A stretch of 64,000 bases of DNA from Panorpa germanica (taxonomy: Eukaryota; Arthropoda; Insecta; Mecoptera; Panorpidae), in assembly GCA_963678705.1 (NCBI GenBank), contig OY783203.1, positions 37,944,347 through 38,008,346 of the forward strand, in the 5' to 3' direction. Under the pieces are notes generated by a model, which was given only the letters and a program-made list of their open reading frames with translations, made no database searches and was not told where the DNA came from. Shown here in pieces: positions 37,301 through 50,297 of the stretch. Each line of letters opens with the position of its first letter. The stretch's first letter is position 1. The translations under genes and the position numbers were made by a program.

Positions 37301-37589
37301 TGGTATATTCACGAATTGGAGTTGAACAATAAAGTAATCTGTTTTACCGGCTCTGTGTATCTTAGAAACATTCCAATCTACATTATATCTGTCTTAAATT
37401 GAACTTTAAATGCAATTATAAGGAAAAATGTTCGGATTTCCTACAATTCAGAACGTAGCCTGTATTATACAGGGTGAATCAATATTGCAAAGTTTTTCTT
37501 AGATTTCCTCCTGTATTGAACTGATTTTTCAGGAGTCGTTCTTTAATTTCTGATACACGAAATACACGGTAACATATGTATATTGGTAT

Positions 37590-37950
37590 TTCTATTTTTG
37601 TAAATATTCTAAAGTTGACGGAAATATAGCTATATAAAAATTGGATATCAGTTTTGCCACTTGTGTTACTTCTACGTATGACGTTACAGAAGTAATAAGT
37701 AATCGAGATTTTTTCTCCCAGCAATCATAATATAAAACTTGAAGCACTACTCAAATGTAAATGACGTCTTACACACACCCACTCATATACATCTCTGTTG
37801 TATAAAGGAGATGGAAAATCGTCAGATGTGACGTCTTACGCAGATTTAATTTAACTTTGGACTTGCTAAAAAATAATTGAATATTTGAAGTCCTGATAGC
37901 CAACTTCAATATATAGTTCTGCTTTATAGAAATGAAGACATGGTTTACTA
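37590..37950 (+). repeat. Dispersed repeat D, diverged partial copy
   Basis: TTCTAAAGTTGACGGAAATATAG near the left and AAAAAATAATTGAATATTTG plus ATATATAGTTCTGCTTTATA near the right match the two ends of 46560-47184. The middle is shorter and mostly different. Confidence 0.6.
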
Positions 37951-38984
37951 GCTCATTTATATCTAGTCTTAATTTCAACAAGAACAAAGTAAGTGACACA
38001 CTAAATACGCAGACTATTTTAAGAGCAGTCTTCTCTTCAGTGTGCCTCCGCACTAAGACTTACTGACCTTTCAACGGCAAATTATATTTCTAAGTATAAG
38101 AACAGAATGTCTAACCGCGTATATTTACTTTAAGTAAATAACCACCAAACTTACATTACGCTTGACAGCGTCAAAAGACAATTAAAATAGAGTAAGTACT
38201 ATTTCAATGAATGTGCAACTAATTAGTGTTGCTATACGATAAATGTCAGCATTGGTGAAGAAAAAACAAGATTAAATTAATTATTTTAGAGAAGAATCAT
38301 TTGATCATTAATAATGAATTTCTATTATTTTAAAATGACTTAAAGGGTCACTGGCATTTAACCTTACAAGAAACAATAGTTCATTTGGGGTAACAAATAT
38401 ATAATGGTATAAGGGATGATATATGAGGCTTACCATATTTTGAACTATAGTGAAAACACGTGTTTAGACTTTTAAGTAACTTACTTTAAAAGGGTGTTTG
38501 CACTTTGCAATTCCTTTGTGTAAAACCACTAACGCCCTAAATAATGAACTATATTATAAATTATAGTAAGAAACGAAAGCGAAAATAGAGAAGGCTTATT
38601 TCTGCTTACTTTACCGGAGAGATTCTTTTCCAGTGCCGTATCAGTATTTTAGCGAATGGAAAGTCCCACTTTACCAAAAAACTGAAGTTACACTAATGAA
38701 GAAGATCTTTATTCAGGAAAAAGTAAGATATTGAATAGATACAACTGCATTTCTAGTGAGGAAAAAACTTTTTTTTTAAAGAGGTCCTTTTATAAATTTT
38801 AGACCATGTCCATAATGTTTAGATTAAGAAATCATTTTTGGGAAATTAGGTACACATTTTACAATAATGCAATTTTCTAACATTCTAAGGAATGTATTTT
38901 AAGGTTTAAAGATGTGTTCGGTGCTAAAAACATTAACAAACGCTATTTTCCAACTTTTTTTTAATTTAGTAAACATAGTAGTAA

Positions 38985-39080
38985 AAATTCAGAAAACATA
39001 GCGCTGGTTCGGAGATCAAACCAGAAGATAAAGTAGTTTGACGTCAAGCATAAATGCTCTCGACCACTGTGTCGTCTTTA
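38985..39080 (-). mobile_element. tRNA-derived SINE copy, head
   Basis: CAGAAAACATAGCGCTGGTT, CGGAGATCAAACC, and AATGCTCTCGACCACTGTGT: the body start and whole tRNA-like head on the minus strand. Confidence 0.8.
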
Positions 39081-39377
39081 TTTATATAAAATACGTCTAA
39101 CAGTTACAGAAACATTAAACTTTAATAAAATATTCAAAAGAAACTAATCCACGGTAAACAATTATAACCTTTAAAATAGAAGTAAAGATTTTTATAAATA
39201 ATAAATAAAATTTAGCTAGAATTTTTAATAACACATAATTTATAAATAAAGAGTTTATTATTGAAACTAATCCTATATCTACATAAATCTAACACTATAA
39301 ACTAAAAACATAACTCTTTGATGTTAATTCTATATTTTTGAAATGTAAACATAATTATTAATACAAATGTTACTCAC

Positions 39378-39552
39378 ATACGCTAACAGTGGCGCTCCGG
39401 CTTGGTACAGCGACGTTTCGATCTTTTATTGATCGTCTTGTTATCGCATCGAGACTGGTTGCATGGGATACTGTCTGCGTAGGTCGAGGAATGGTTATAC
39501 ACGTTGTTTCTGGACTTGCTATTGGTGCTACGGTTTTAGATTGATGATACTT
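39378..39552 (-). CDS. sei: ERG-type K+ channel (seizure-like), linker exon 4
   Basis: Fourth visible exon. The acceptor is TTTGTTCCAG and the donor GCGTAT|GTGAGT. It enters in phase 0 and encodes KYHQSKTVAPIASPETTCIT, then IPRPTQTVSHATSLDAITRR and a basic/Ser stretch ending RSATVSV plus one base. Composition is Ser/Thr/Arg-rich and unstructured; RRSIKD and PSRSAT are typical of phosphorylatable linker sequence, but that is inference. It ends in phase 1, compatible either with the 105-nt exon at 27353-27457 (joined codon TTG) or directly with the exon at 20169-20332 (joined codon TCA). The middle exon could therefore be skipped without a frameshift. The intron that follows is the longest visible one, 11.9 kb, and contains the antisense PARP16-like gene. 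Confidence 0.75.
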
Positions 39553-41475
39553 CTGGAACAAATAAACTCATTACAATACCTGAAACGTCATTGTATGTAT
39601 GTTTGTTTATAAATTTGAGTATAACTAAACATTAAAATTAATTGTTCTTTAACTGTTATTTTTAAACTTTTCTTGATTTTTTAGAAATTAGCCGTTGGCG
39701 CACAAACAAGCAATCTGTACGTGACTGTTACTTCTAAACGTATTTGCTACATAAATGCTACTTAGTAACATGAAAATGTGAATGTAATAATATGACAAAC
39801 TAATATTTGATAAGTTTTTTTAATTTAGTGTATTTAATATGCCGTTAAAACATTGATGTATAAAATTTTTGGCTATAATAGTTTAAGAGAGTTCGTTGGG
39901 TGAGTCCAAATCTCAAATCAGCCATATCAATACTCGCTAAACACAAAATGTTAATATTACATTAAACATATGACATTTTATCGAATAAACGAATCATAGT
40001 ACATAGTATTTCATTTTCAAAATATTTCATTTTGCCTAAAAACAGCTTTTCATGACAGTTATAATCCGTAAAAAGATTTTTTTAAGATAGTAGTAATATA
40101 AAAAAAAAAAGTTTTATGTGAAATATTCCTTAAAAACTTTTATGAAAGGAATAACTCATGTTTAATGTTAAAGAAGCCTTACATATACATAACTGTGATA
40201 ACGGATTGAGTTATACTAATTATTTTCATATTCTTATATATGTGGGCTAACCTATTACCTAATAAAGTTATGATTATGTATCGGCATAATCAAATAAACT
40301 TGATAACAACTAATCCAAGCAAGCTGATTTGATGATCGAACCCATAAACACAACAGTCTGATGTCAATGTTTTCGGCCATAATTTCTTTTTTGTTTTATA
40401 ATATCTTAAATAGTTTTTTAGGAATGTAGTCCCTTTTCGAAACCAATTAATTTTATGGAAACTTAATCAGATATTACATATACTTTACATTACAAATATA
40501 TTATATACGTCACAGTCGACACACAAAAGCATGGCTAGCAATATGTCATAGAGAAACCACTGTTTAAAATTATATATTACCATAAAGAATTTTATAGAAA
40601 AGAAGTAGACAAGATTGAAATAATATTTATTTATTTAAGCATCATTTTCTTATTTGTTCATATGTTTAGTACTGAGTGTTTTTTTATCTTTGGGAAACCC
40701 GTAATTTTGCCGCAGTCTCTTATTAATCTATAACTTTTAATCTGCAATAGATAGAAAGTTGAAATTTTGCATGTATTTCGGTATTGATTGTGCAAATATT
40801 TCATATTTTACAAAATAAATAAATAAATTAAAATTTCAAACATTGAAATCAAAATCCGAGAAGAAAAAGTTATTTTTAACATATTTTACATTCTGTTAAA
40901 ACTTATATTTAAGTCAAATATTAAAAGTAAAATTTAAATAAAATTTAAAACAGTAAAAAATTTGGTATCACTTTGACATCATATTGAAGATGCTTATTAT
41001 TCTTTTGTCATGAAACAATTCAATTTGATTTCACTAGTTCAATGGAAATGTCAGTGATATAAACTACAAATGGTTAAATCACTTCACCTGGCCTCACTAC
41101 CGTACCAGTATTGAATGAAGTTGCAAATAAACCATTAAAGTGTAACAGAGACATATATATCTTGTTTCTTTTTCTAAGATATTCTTGTGAAATTAATATG
41201 GAATTTTATCTCTACTAAAATAAAATTTTCAAATGTAATGTAGACAACTATATCCCATTTAATTATATGATGTTGGAAAGAGAAAGAATATGACTCTAAA
41301 AAATGGTGACAATTGTTTTTTCTTTCATTGAAAATGAATGCAGTTTTAGTGGAACTTCACCAAGCTATGCCATTTCACCTAAATGTTAACTGGGTATTAG
41401 CTAAAAAGCTTCAGTGAGAGTTGAATTATCGTAAGGTAGAGTGTAGTATAGATTGAAAATACATCTTTCAAATAC
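39553..41475 (-). other. Channel-gene intron (1.9 kb)
   Basis: Only one SINE copy (40230-40385) stands out; the rest is AT-rich unique sequence. Confidence 0.65.
40230..40385 (-). mobile_element. tRNA-derived SINE copy, head and body
   Basis: ACCTAATAAAGTTATGATTA, CATAATCAAATAAACTTGAT, TGATCGAACCC and CAGTCTGATGTCAATG read as a minus-strand copy within the intron 39553-41475. Confidence 0.75.
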
Positions 41476-41641
41476 CTGGTGTACTGCTTGCTTAGGTATT
41501 GGTAATACTGGTGCAGAAGTTTGTGGAATAGGAGCTTTATCCTTGGCCTCTAAACCAGTAACTGTAGTTGAAAGTGCAGGAGTCGATGAAGGCGCCCAAC
41601 CTGACTCTAGCATAGGAGTTGGAGAATTGCAAGTTAGAGGA
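41476..41641 (-). CDS. sei: ERG-type K+ channel (seizure-like), linker exon 3
   Basis: Third visible exon. The acceptor is TTTGTATTTCAG and the donor CACCAG|GTATTT. After one base that completes a Cys codon it encodes PLTCNSPTPMLESGWAPSST, then PALSTTVTGLEAKDKAPIPQ and a Pro/Ala/Val-rich end finishing KQAVHQ. The Pro/Ser/Thr-rich composition is that of an unstructured cytoplasmic linker; no domain is recognisable, and membership of the gene rests on splice sites and phase. It ends in phase 0, matching the following exon. The longer open frame that surrounds it on the minus strand (41401-41652) simply reads through both splice sites. The 1.9-kb intron that follows holds one SINE remnant. Confidence 0.75.
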
Positions 41642-44286
41642 CTGAAATACAAAAGTATAACTGATTAATTAATTAACATAAGCTGAAACGGCTGAGTTAG
41701 TACACTCATTTACAAATATTTATATAAAATTGTATTTAATTATTATTTAATTTAAGAAATAATTTTGAAGAATTCACCGTTACACCTAGTCTAAGTTTTA
41801 TTAAGTTTGAGGATGAACAAGAAGAACAAGAGAAATGATAACTTGTGGTTTTAAAGTTAAATGTAAATTTAAAGATTAGTTATAACAGGATTAGTTTGAC
41901 GACATATAGGTGACAAGTAACTCAGTGCAGCTAGTTTATAAGTAGCTTACGACGTCATCTAGCTGCTAGTTAATAAGTGCAGGTCTGTCCCCATTGCAGT
42001 ATACGTCAGGCAATATAAATATAATACCATATTATTTATCCGATATTACTGTGATTTACGTGTGAAAACATTGCTCAAGTTGCTATCATGAGTGTACATG
42101 CTCTTTATTATGAGGTGCAGCTATTTCTAAACGAGATTGATGCCATGCGCCAATGCCGTACGACCGATAAGTGTGAAACATGAACCCTTCTCTTTCGATT
42201 ACCGTCATTCCCTTGTTCTGCCTTCGTGTCTCCGTTTATGTAAGATCTATTTTTTTGTTTTGCCGTAAAAATATGTTTAAATAGAGCAACGAATTGTTAT
42301 AAATCAAACGCTACTAAAACTTATCTGTTATTAATCCAAGTATTTATCACGTGCGAGGGATTTTTGAGTGGTTTAAGCGTTTCCAAGATGATTGAGAGAT
42401 GTTAAAACAAAATTAAGCGAATAAAAATATTGAAAACATCGGTAATGTGATCAAATCTGACTGTTGGTTCGTCTATTAGTGCGATTACTGAAACTGTAGG
42501 GACTGATAAAGAATGAGTAAGCAAATTTTGCGTAATAATTTTACCATTAAAAACATGCGAAAATAATGACGAAAATTCTGACAATTGCAGACGTTTCTAA
42601 CAAAATATAACATCTCTTTATGTGCGACTTTTATTTGATCTCTTCGGTTATAGTTGCATTAAAAGAAATAACGAGCTCATAGACAAACTTCCAGTACTAT
42701 TTTGACCAATGGAAAATTCGCATGGAGCGATGTAGTTATAGAGAAGGAGTGTATATTGAAAGGAATAATTATTACTATGTATAAATTTAAAATAAAAAGT
42801 TTTATAAAATCAGTCTCTCTATTTTATATTCACACCTCATTAGTATGATAACAATGCAAAAATTAATCCGACGTCCTTCCACCGAGCAGCTCCTAATGGA
42901 ATATGCGGCGGTCTAGTGAAGTACTGCGGTAGAATCGCGGATGTACACACACTACGCCCACCAAGTAACACAAACCAATCAGTGATGTTGTTTTATAGCA
43001 AATAAATTTAAAACCAGAACGATAATTAGGTTCTAGAAATCAATTAAATTTTTGTTATGCTATCAAATATATGTTTATAATCTGTAGAAGTAAATACTTT
43101 GAACATTGAAGGAATAGGTTTATTATGTCTTTTTATACATGATTAAAAATAGTCCATTTACATACAAATCATAATTTTTAGCTCAATTTCACCACATAAT
43201 ATAACTTTTAATTATAAAATAATGGTGACACGGCTTTCAAAAACTAGGTGTATATAAAATAATCTTTTCTGTAACTATTGCAAAAAGAAAATGATCAAAA
43301 GGAGATTTACCTATTTACGAAAATATTTAAATAAAACCTTTAATAAACAGTAAATGTAGGTTATAAGCCGGCAACGTTACAAATGCCAATTTGAGCGGAA
43401 AATTCAAAATCGGAATAAATGTTATATAAAATATAACAATTTATTGGTGAAAGAACCAAATCACGCATGCGTCAACATACGTAAATTTACAGCGTTGCTA
43501 AATTTATTATTCCTTTTTCAAAATATTTAATTTGTATTTAAATTGAATTAATATAAATTTGATAATAATTATAGGTAATTTTTAATTTATTAAACTATTA
43601 TATACATAAAAAATCATTTTAACAAGCAAAAAGCAGTTTAATAGGGAATTGACAAATTCATTTTCAAAGGTACAGTCCCAATATTTACTCGTCCCTCATG
43701 TACTTCGTATTTTGCATTTCGTAGTACCTCCTTAAAGGACTATTACATAGATCAAAAAATGAGCAAGTCATGTCAGTGCCGGGCAAATATTAAATGTGCT
43801 GCTCTAGCAAAAATATTATTTTAATTTAATTATATTTGTAGCTGTCTTGTTATAGCAGTGCTTGTGCATTACTCTTAAAATTTATAAAATGTTTTATGCA
43901 GTTTATGTTCATAAAATTTCTCCGGTTGGAATTTTCCGAAAAATAATACAGTTTTTACTGTGGTTTAAATTTTTTTTTTAATTCCGTAAATATCAAAGAA
44001 TAATAATGATTTTTAAAAGTATAAAACCAGAATGATTAAGGCTGATATTACCCAGTATATCATGCGTCTGTTTTGCTCTAATCTAAGGAAAAATATTTAA
44101 ACCAAAATTTTACAATGTGAATATTTTCAATTTTAGGCGCTGGGTCTTTAGTATTTGCTACTTCTATCATATGATTAATCCGGAACTGAGTCTATGACAG
44201 TGTTATAGTAAATATAACTTAAACCATTAAATATCGCACAATGAAATAATTATATTTGTAGATATATATCATCGTTACCATCTTAC
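41642..44286 (-). other. Channel-gene intron (2.6 kb)
   Basis: Contains repeat C copy 2. A 100-bp GC-richer stretch at 42860-42960 has a CCAATC motif at its right edge (42974 region) but no open exon. Nothing else was recognised. Confidence 0.6.
43770..44120 (+). repeat. Dispersed repeat C, copy 2
   Basis: Direct repeat of 20940-21345, ending about 165 bp short of the splice donor at 44286. Both copies lie in introns of the channel gene. Confidence 0.75.
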
Positions 44287-44431
44287 CATTGTTCTCTTGT
44301 TTCAGCTTCTTCTTCAGCTTGTGTTACATCTGATGGAGGTGTAAGATACCCTGCAAGACGAAGTCCTCTACCACGGAATCCACCACCTCCGAATCTAAGT
44401 GACTGACGAAAAGAAGCTCGCGCTCGATCGA
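44287..44431 (-). CDS. sei: ERG-type K+ channel (seizure-like), linker exon 2
   Basis: Second visible exon of the seizure-like channel. On the minus strand the acceptor is a T-rich tract ending GTTTTTAG and the donor is CAATG|GTAAGA. The reading frame, entered with two bases, gives DRARASFRQSLRFGGGGFRG, then RGLRLAGYLTPPSDVTQAEE and EAETREQ. Joined to the exon upstream it reads RLSKFDRARASFRQSLRF, which lies where ERG channels have a basic Arg-rich stretch just after the PAS domain. The Gly/Arg-rich and Glu-rich composition fits a disordered cytoplasmic linker. It ends in phase 2, and the split codon TG|T (Cys) is completed by the next exon. The other two frames contain stops, so the assignment is not arbitrary. 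The intron upstream is about 7.0 kb. Confidence 0.82.
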
Positions 44432-44974
44432 CTAAAAACAAAAAAAAAACTTCATCATTATTTGAAGAGGAAGTCAAAAGTTTGAAGTTTAATAAAAATG
44501 TGACACTTGACTTTCTTCTATAAGTACCATATACTTATATGTGTTAAAATACTTCAATTGATTTCAATCAATTAAATTGTTTTAAGTAACTGTCAAAAAC
44601 TTCTCTGGCAAAATACAAGTATTTGCTATAAGCAAGGACGAAATTAATATGGAGAAAGGATTATGGTGAAAATGTAACACTTGGTACGTCTTAACGTGTA
44701 TAGACGAATCACATGGTTTAATAGCTTATTTTTATTAATTTTTAACGTTTGAAGATAAGCGTTTACTGATCGACATTGGGAGGATTGCATCAAATACCTT
44801 GGAGTTAATTTAACAAAAGATTTTGAAAAAGTTAATTTCTATTATTACTTAAGCGCATTAGCTAAGCTCACAATTAATTAATTACTGGCAGAACAATAAA
44901 GAAAGTATTAAAAAAATACGCATTTAAAAAGAAAAATATGAATAGTTTAATAAAATTATACTATATACTCGTAA

Positions 44975-45090
44975 ATATTGCCACCATGCCACGTGGTCTC
45001 ATAGGTTTTATGAAGGTCCGGGGATCGAACCTGAAGACACAGCAGTCTAGCGTAAAGCATAAATGCTCGTGACCAATGTGCTGTCTTCAG
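44975..45090 (-). mobile_element. tRNA-derived SINE copy with internal deletion
   Basis: CACGTGGTCTCATAGGTTTT is followed directly by CGGGGATCGAACCTGAAGAC and AAATGCTCGTGACCAATGTG, so the middle of the body is missing. The T-arm/B-box region (minus strand GGTTCGATCCCCGG) is intact. Confidence 0.82.
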
Positions 45091-45569
45091 ATTATATAGA
45101 TGTTCTAGATTATATAGATGTATTATATAGATTTTAATATATATTTACTTGATGGTCTTTGAGATACCACAATGGCAGATCAGTTGTTCTATATTATTTC
45201 GGTCGTTATGATAAGTTTTTAAACCTCAGACTAAGTTACTTATTTTCGATACTACTTCTGTGATGTCAACGTCCTATGTGAGACATATCCTAAAAATTTA
45301 AATTTCAGTTGAGTGTGCAGTTACATACATATATGTCAAATTCCATCCTCTGATTTCCTGATCTGATTTAATACTCAGTAAACTCCAATCCAACTCAACA
45401 AAGTTATAATATAATATAAGATAAAGCTGTCGAATATCGCTGGAATGCATGTAACTCGAATATTGTTTCCGTCGTTCTGTAAAAAAAATTCATATTCGGA
45501 GATGTTTCAGTAATGAACTGGACGATAAAATAATCAGCCAATAATTAAGTGAGAAAGTTAGGTATCAAA

Positions 45570-45665
45570 TTCAAATAATATATCGCTGGTCAAAGAATCC
45601 AGTTCGAAAACACGTGGTCTGACTTCAAACATCAACGCTCTGGCTCACCACGCAGGCCTTTTTAT
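45570..45665 (-). mobile_element. tRNA-derived SINE copy, head
   Basis: ATCGCTGGTCAAAGAATCCA, GTTCGAAAACACGTGGTCTG and CAACGCTCTGGC give the tRNA-like head on the minus strand, decayed. Confidence 0.65.
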
Positions 45666-45774
45666 TATGCTGCAGTAAGCCTCTATTTAAAGGCCTCTTA
45701 CTCAATAAGCTGTGACTGGATACAATGAAATTTGACGTATTACTAAATAGGTTTAATGCTAAGATAGTAGCTTA

Positions 45775-45905
45775 AGTATCACTCCCACGCAACAGTTCAG
45801 TTTTAATTTAAGTTATTAATAGTTATAAAGTTTCAACTTGTGAAATCATGCGTCGTTCGTCAATAATGTATTATTTTTAATAATAATTACTATCTTTATT
45901 TAAGA
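45775..45905 (+). repeat. MITE family 1 fragment
   Basis: CACTCCCACGCAACAGTTCA, TTTTAATTTAAGTTATTAA and AACTTGTGAAATCATGCG match 8155-8290 in order. The right end is missing. Confidence 0.6.
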
Positions 45906-46559
45906 AAAGAAGCTAAAAACTGGGAGCTGAATTAGAAAAACAAACTCAGAAGCTAAAAAACTGAAAAAATTAACAAAAGACAAGAACATTTTTTCTTTCA
46001 ACCGATACCAAACAACGTATTAAATTGAAACGTCAATATTAAGAAAGATATCGTGCAAAACACCATTAACATTGTTTTTATATGAACCTTAGAACTTTTG
46101 TGACGAAGGTCTCTAATACAAATTACTCATAACTCGACCAAGTCCCCCTCTCCCCCTCACACCAGTAAATAGTTCTATTGCCAGACAATTAGTACACAAA
46201 CAATGCATTACGTCTCCCTTGGTATACTACCACTGGTTTGCATTATGAGGCCAGAATCATTCTAAATGTCACGTGCTGCATACTGCATGGTGCATAGTGC
46301 ACATTGTGTACGACCTCCGACGAACTAACGGATAACGATGTCAGATAATGAGAAGTAGGTCACTAGTCAGTACTCGTAGACGCACTCTGCGGCCCTACAC
46401 TCCAACTCCCCACCACCCAGCCAAGTAGAAACGAAACATAATAAAAGCAACTGATATACTCCGTATGGTAGCTCCATCTGTTTTTAAAATCCACAAACGT
46501 TATGAAATATCGTAACATCCATCTACCAGTAAAAATATAAAGATTCATTTTTAGAACTG

Positions 46560-47184
46560 AATGGGCTTGTGTCTTCATTTTTAGTGGTCAATTTTTCAAT
46601 TGTTGATTGAAATTGATGTTAATAATTGTGTTTTGGAGTGTTTATTTTATAAAATATCTAAATGTTGACAGAGATATAGCAGTTAAAAATTTGAATTGTA
46701 GTTTTAGCGCTAGAAATGGTCGGCCATATTTTTATGACGTGAAATGCATTTTAACGTCAGTTATTTGTTGAGTAGGTCAGTGCTGTGGTAATGTTCTGTA
46801 GCTGTTGGTAGTCAAATAATCAAGTCAAATCAAAGAATAATAAGTTTTTATTTTGTTTAACCCTGCTAAGGCAGGCATAATATTGGAATTTGAGTGTTCC
46901 TTCAAATAGCTGTAAATAATATTTGATATTTTGATATATAAATACATATAGCAGAGATTTATGAGCTGTAAGGTTGGTAACCTTTCACAAGGATTGTGAT
47001 GTCATATGCATGTCAATTGGAATGTTACAACGTTGAATCCCTTTAATAATTAAAGAGACAAAATGACTTTTTTAATTGTTAATATCTCATAACATATAAG
47101 GAGTTATTAAAAAATAATTGAACATTTGAGGTTCTAGTAACCAACTTTATCAATATATAGTACACTTTTATAGAAATTAAGACA
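46560..47184 (+). mobile_element. Dispersed repeat D, copy lacking its right terminus
   Basis: Starts AATGGGCTTGTGTC and matches the reverse complement of 61317-61936 over about 600 bp. Shared blocks include TTTTTCAATTGTTGATTGAA, GACGTGAAATGCATTTTAAC, AACCCTGCTAAGGCAG and ACAACGTTGAAT. The last 15 bases, including the second terminus, are lost. Non-coding. Confidence 0.85.
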
Positions 47185-47199
47185 GAATAAGTATAGTTA

Positions 47200-47300
47200 T
47201 ACATTTATTCCCAGAAAATACACCGACAATCGAACACAGAGACACAGGGTGCTTTGAACATTAAACCAAAATGCTCTCGACCACTGTGTCGTTCTGATTT
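47200..47300 (-). mobile_element. tRNA-derived SINE copy, head
   Basis: CCCAGAAAATACACCGACAA, TCGAACACAGAGACACAGGG, AATGCTCTCGACCACTGTGT: minus-strand head and body start, beginning where repeat D breaks off. Confidence 0.78.
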
Positions 47301-47632
47301 ATTCTACGTGATAATTCTTACAAAAATGTATGTCAAACTTTCAAAAATTAAACCTCTTGCTGAAAGACCATATATTATATCACATCACTCAATTAGTTCG
47401 TAGTCGTACTAAGGCAATACTTCCTTAAGTGCAAATTTAGTATCTGTTTTATTGTTAAATAACCTTAAATACACTGTATAGCTGTATAAGTTTCTTACTT
47501 TAATTTACTTATTTTGGAATGTGCGTATTAAAATTATTGCATAACAAGATATATTTTTACGAATGCCTACTAATTAGCACTAAATACAAATTTAAATGAA
47601 AATGAATCAGATGTTTTATGATCAGGCCAAAA

Positions 47633-48854
47633 TAGTGGTTCTTAACCTTTAATTAGTCTTAGGTTTCAGAATTATGAAAAATTATCTACCTATTATAATG
47701 TTTGTAGTTGTTTTATATATTACATGAACCATTATTAATGCATGTAAATAAATAAAATTATTGGCCTTAGTTATTAGAACAGGGCAATAAAAAGAATAGC
47801 AATTATCAACTTTTTGTTCATTTCAAAAAATCCAAGATCCGAGGCTGCTCCTTTTATCTCCATAAGAGATTTTGACGATTTTGATCAGTTTTTCAACAAC
47901 CAATGTAAATACTGAAAAAGGGACAATGAAATGAGGGTATTAATACATTACACACATTCCTCGTATGCCTCTTTACATGGCTTTTCCTAATAACGTGATT
48001 TTTAAATTTCGTCTCAGTTTCGATTTTCAGCCCAAAATTTGTCGGTATACGATTAACAAATCAAAAACAAATAAATTGGGGCAATACTATAAATTTGTAA
48101 TTAAAGACTAGATGTGTTTCTTAATAGTATGTTAAGCCAAAAATCCACTTTTAAATATTGGCAGTATTGTATTAAATTCTGTATATAAACAGTTGCATCA
48201 CGACATGTACATTTGACAGTAAGTCAGTAGCGTATCAAGCTGCTACGTCTGGGGACAAGGCTTTTTCACAATACATTTTTGTTGGGCTCACAAAAATGCA
48301 ATTCTACAATAAGATTCTGGGGACTCCTTTCCTAAAGATCCTATGGAATTTGTATATACTTGTATTTATATGAAAATAAATGTTTTGTTATATGTTTATA
48401 GTATACTGGACAATAAATAGTTTGCATAGTAACAGTTAATTTTTAATGTATAATAAATAAAGTTGAGCTCAAAATTGGAATATTTTTGAATTATATTGAA
48501 GGACGTTACTTTCCAGTAATATAGCTCCTAGACATATGTAAAGAAAATGATGCAACTTGTAGGGAATTGAGTTCTTTGTTAGATTGATACTACCTATTTT
48601 TGTCAATGATTTCACTAGTAAGGAGATATTTCCAATTAACTATTTTTGGCCGTGATTTTTCCAAGATGGCGGACGAACGGATAAAAAAAACGAAACGAGT
48701 ACTGAATGTATTACATTTGATATTGTTAAACTCTTCAACGACTGACATCAGGTATACCAACAAAATTTATTAAAAAATTTATAAAAAATGTTGCTTCCGT
48801 AAACGTTCCTTATCAAAAAGTATTCGAAAACTTCAAAAAGGTTAAGAACCGCTG
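47633..48854. mobile_element. hAT-like element, 1.2 kb, non-coding
   Basis: Left TAGTGGTTCTTAACCTTTAA and right terminus whose complement is CAGCGGTTCTTAACCTTTTT, a typical hAT end. Flanking octamers GGCCAAAA (47625-47632) and AGCTAAAA (48855-48862) agree at six of eight positions. No transposase frame is visible. Confidence 0.75.
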
Positions 48855-49910
48855 AGCTAAAAAAAAATTATCTTCTTTTATAAAAGCCGCTTAAAAAATT
48901 GTAAAATATGAATTTTTGTCTCCTGAGTTTACCTTTGGAGGGGCGCTGGGCACTAATCAAGTGAACGCCCCATGTAAAAGCTGTAAATTACAAAGAAATT
49001 ATATTTTATTGTTACATACAAAAAACAAATCCAAGGAAATTACTGTAACATGTAATGTTACATGTAAGATAACTATTGAAATATATCATTTTAATATTTT
49101 CCACAAAATACCCTAATATAGATCGGTTCTGGATTAATTTAGAGTTGCCAAGAATTTAGCTACAAAATCATTAAATAAATTGCAAAGAAGTTATATTTGG
49201 ATTTATAATATTTACTTGGTTTACGTACATCAACTTGAATTAGCTTTAACACTTATGAATTCTATCTCTATAAATCTATATAATCAATCATTTCTATAAA
49301 TCTGTAAATCAAATAATATTTAAATGAACAAATTAATTCACAATTAATATATTAAATCAGATTGTTCCACAAAACCAATTAAATTTTTCAGGTCTTTCCT
49401 TCTACCAAATATTTATTTACAATCTTTGGAAATGTTGCAGTGTCCTGTAAGTAAAACATTAAATAAGTGTGTTTGACTGCGAAAGGGTTATTACACCGTT
49501 GACAAGTTTCTTGAGTTTCCTTTTAAATAAGTGAATAAGTCTTTCATTATTCTGGTACACAGCGATAATTTACCGCCATGTTACAGCGATCAAGTTTTCA
49601 CATTATTCAGTTTTACATATTTCTATAGGATAAAGCTCTGACTAAGTTTTATATTCAACTTCATGAAAGGAGACGTCTGAGTCACGTTAAGGACCAATGA
49701 CATGTCAAGATCGCGTTTTAGTATTGTATTTTATTATAATATATGCATTTTTTCAAATCTCTTTATTTTATATATTTTTTACTTTAAGCAATAACGAATT
49801 TGCATATATAATTCCAAGGTTGTCAGAGTACTCGTAAGTTTCTTTTCTTTTTATTGTATGATTAAAACCATGCTGATTTATTATAATTTTATGGAATTTA
49901 CTATTTAAAA

Positions 49911-49911
<1 letters not shown>

Positions 49912-49944
<33 letters not shown>

Positions 49945-50090
49945 TGCAGTCCACTATTTATGATATTGACTACATTCACAAATGTTCTCCTATACTGTTG
50001 GCGATATTTATGGTGTCGGGACTCATATATGTGAACTACAACGCTGCGTTTATTAATCATACGTTTTATGATTAGGATAACGCTTAAACA
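49912..50090 (-). mobile_element. SINE 3' half with (AT)n tail
   Basis: GTTGGCGATATTTATGGTGT, CGGGACTCATATATGTGAAC, TACAACGCTGCG: 3' half of the SINE on the minus strand. Its 3' end leads into an (AT)15 run at 49912-49942, the same arrangement as at 1900-1979. Confidence 0.65.
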
Positions 50091-50297
50091 AATTAATTTT
50101 CAAAACAACGCGTTCAAGCAATGTAAATCTATCATTAGAAATACATTGTTCTAATCAAAAATTGAAAATACATTGCTTTAGAACAACATGTCTTAGAAAA
50201 TATTGCAAATTATTAAATTAACGGTAGCAATTAATCCGTATAATTTTGGAAAAAAGATATAAATTTACCCGCTCAACACAAAACAACAAAATATTAC

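Larger units (their letters stand above)
27458..39377 (-). other. Channel-gene intron (11.9 kb) hosting the antisense PARP16-like gene
   Basis: Besides the PARP16-like gene it holds the 69-bp tandem duplication, the Harbinger remnant, three SINE copies and a repeat D relative. 27500-29100 and 34330-37450 are AT-rich with nothing recognised. Confidence 0.6.
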
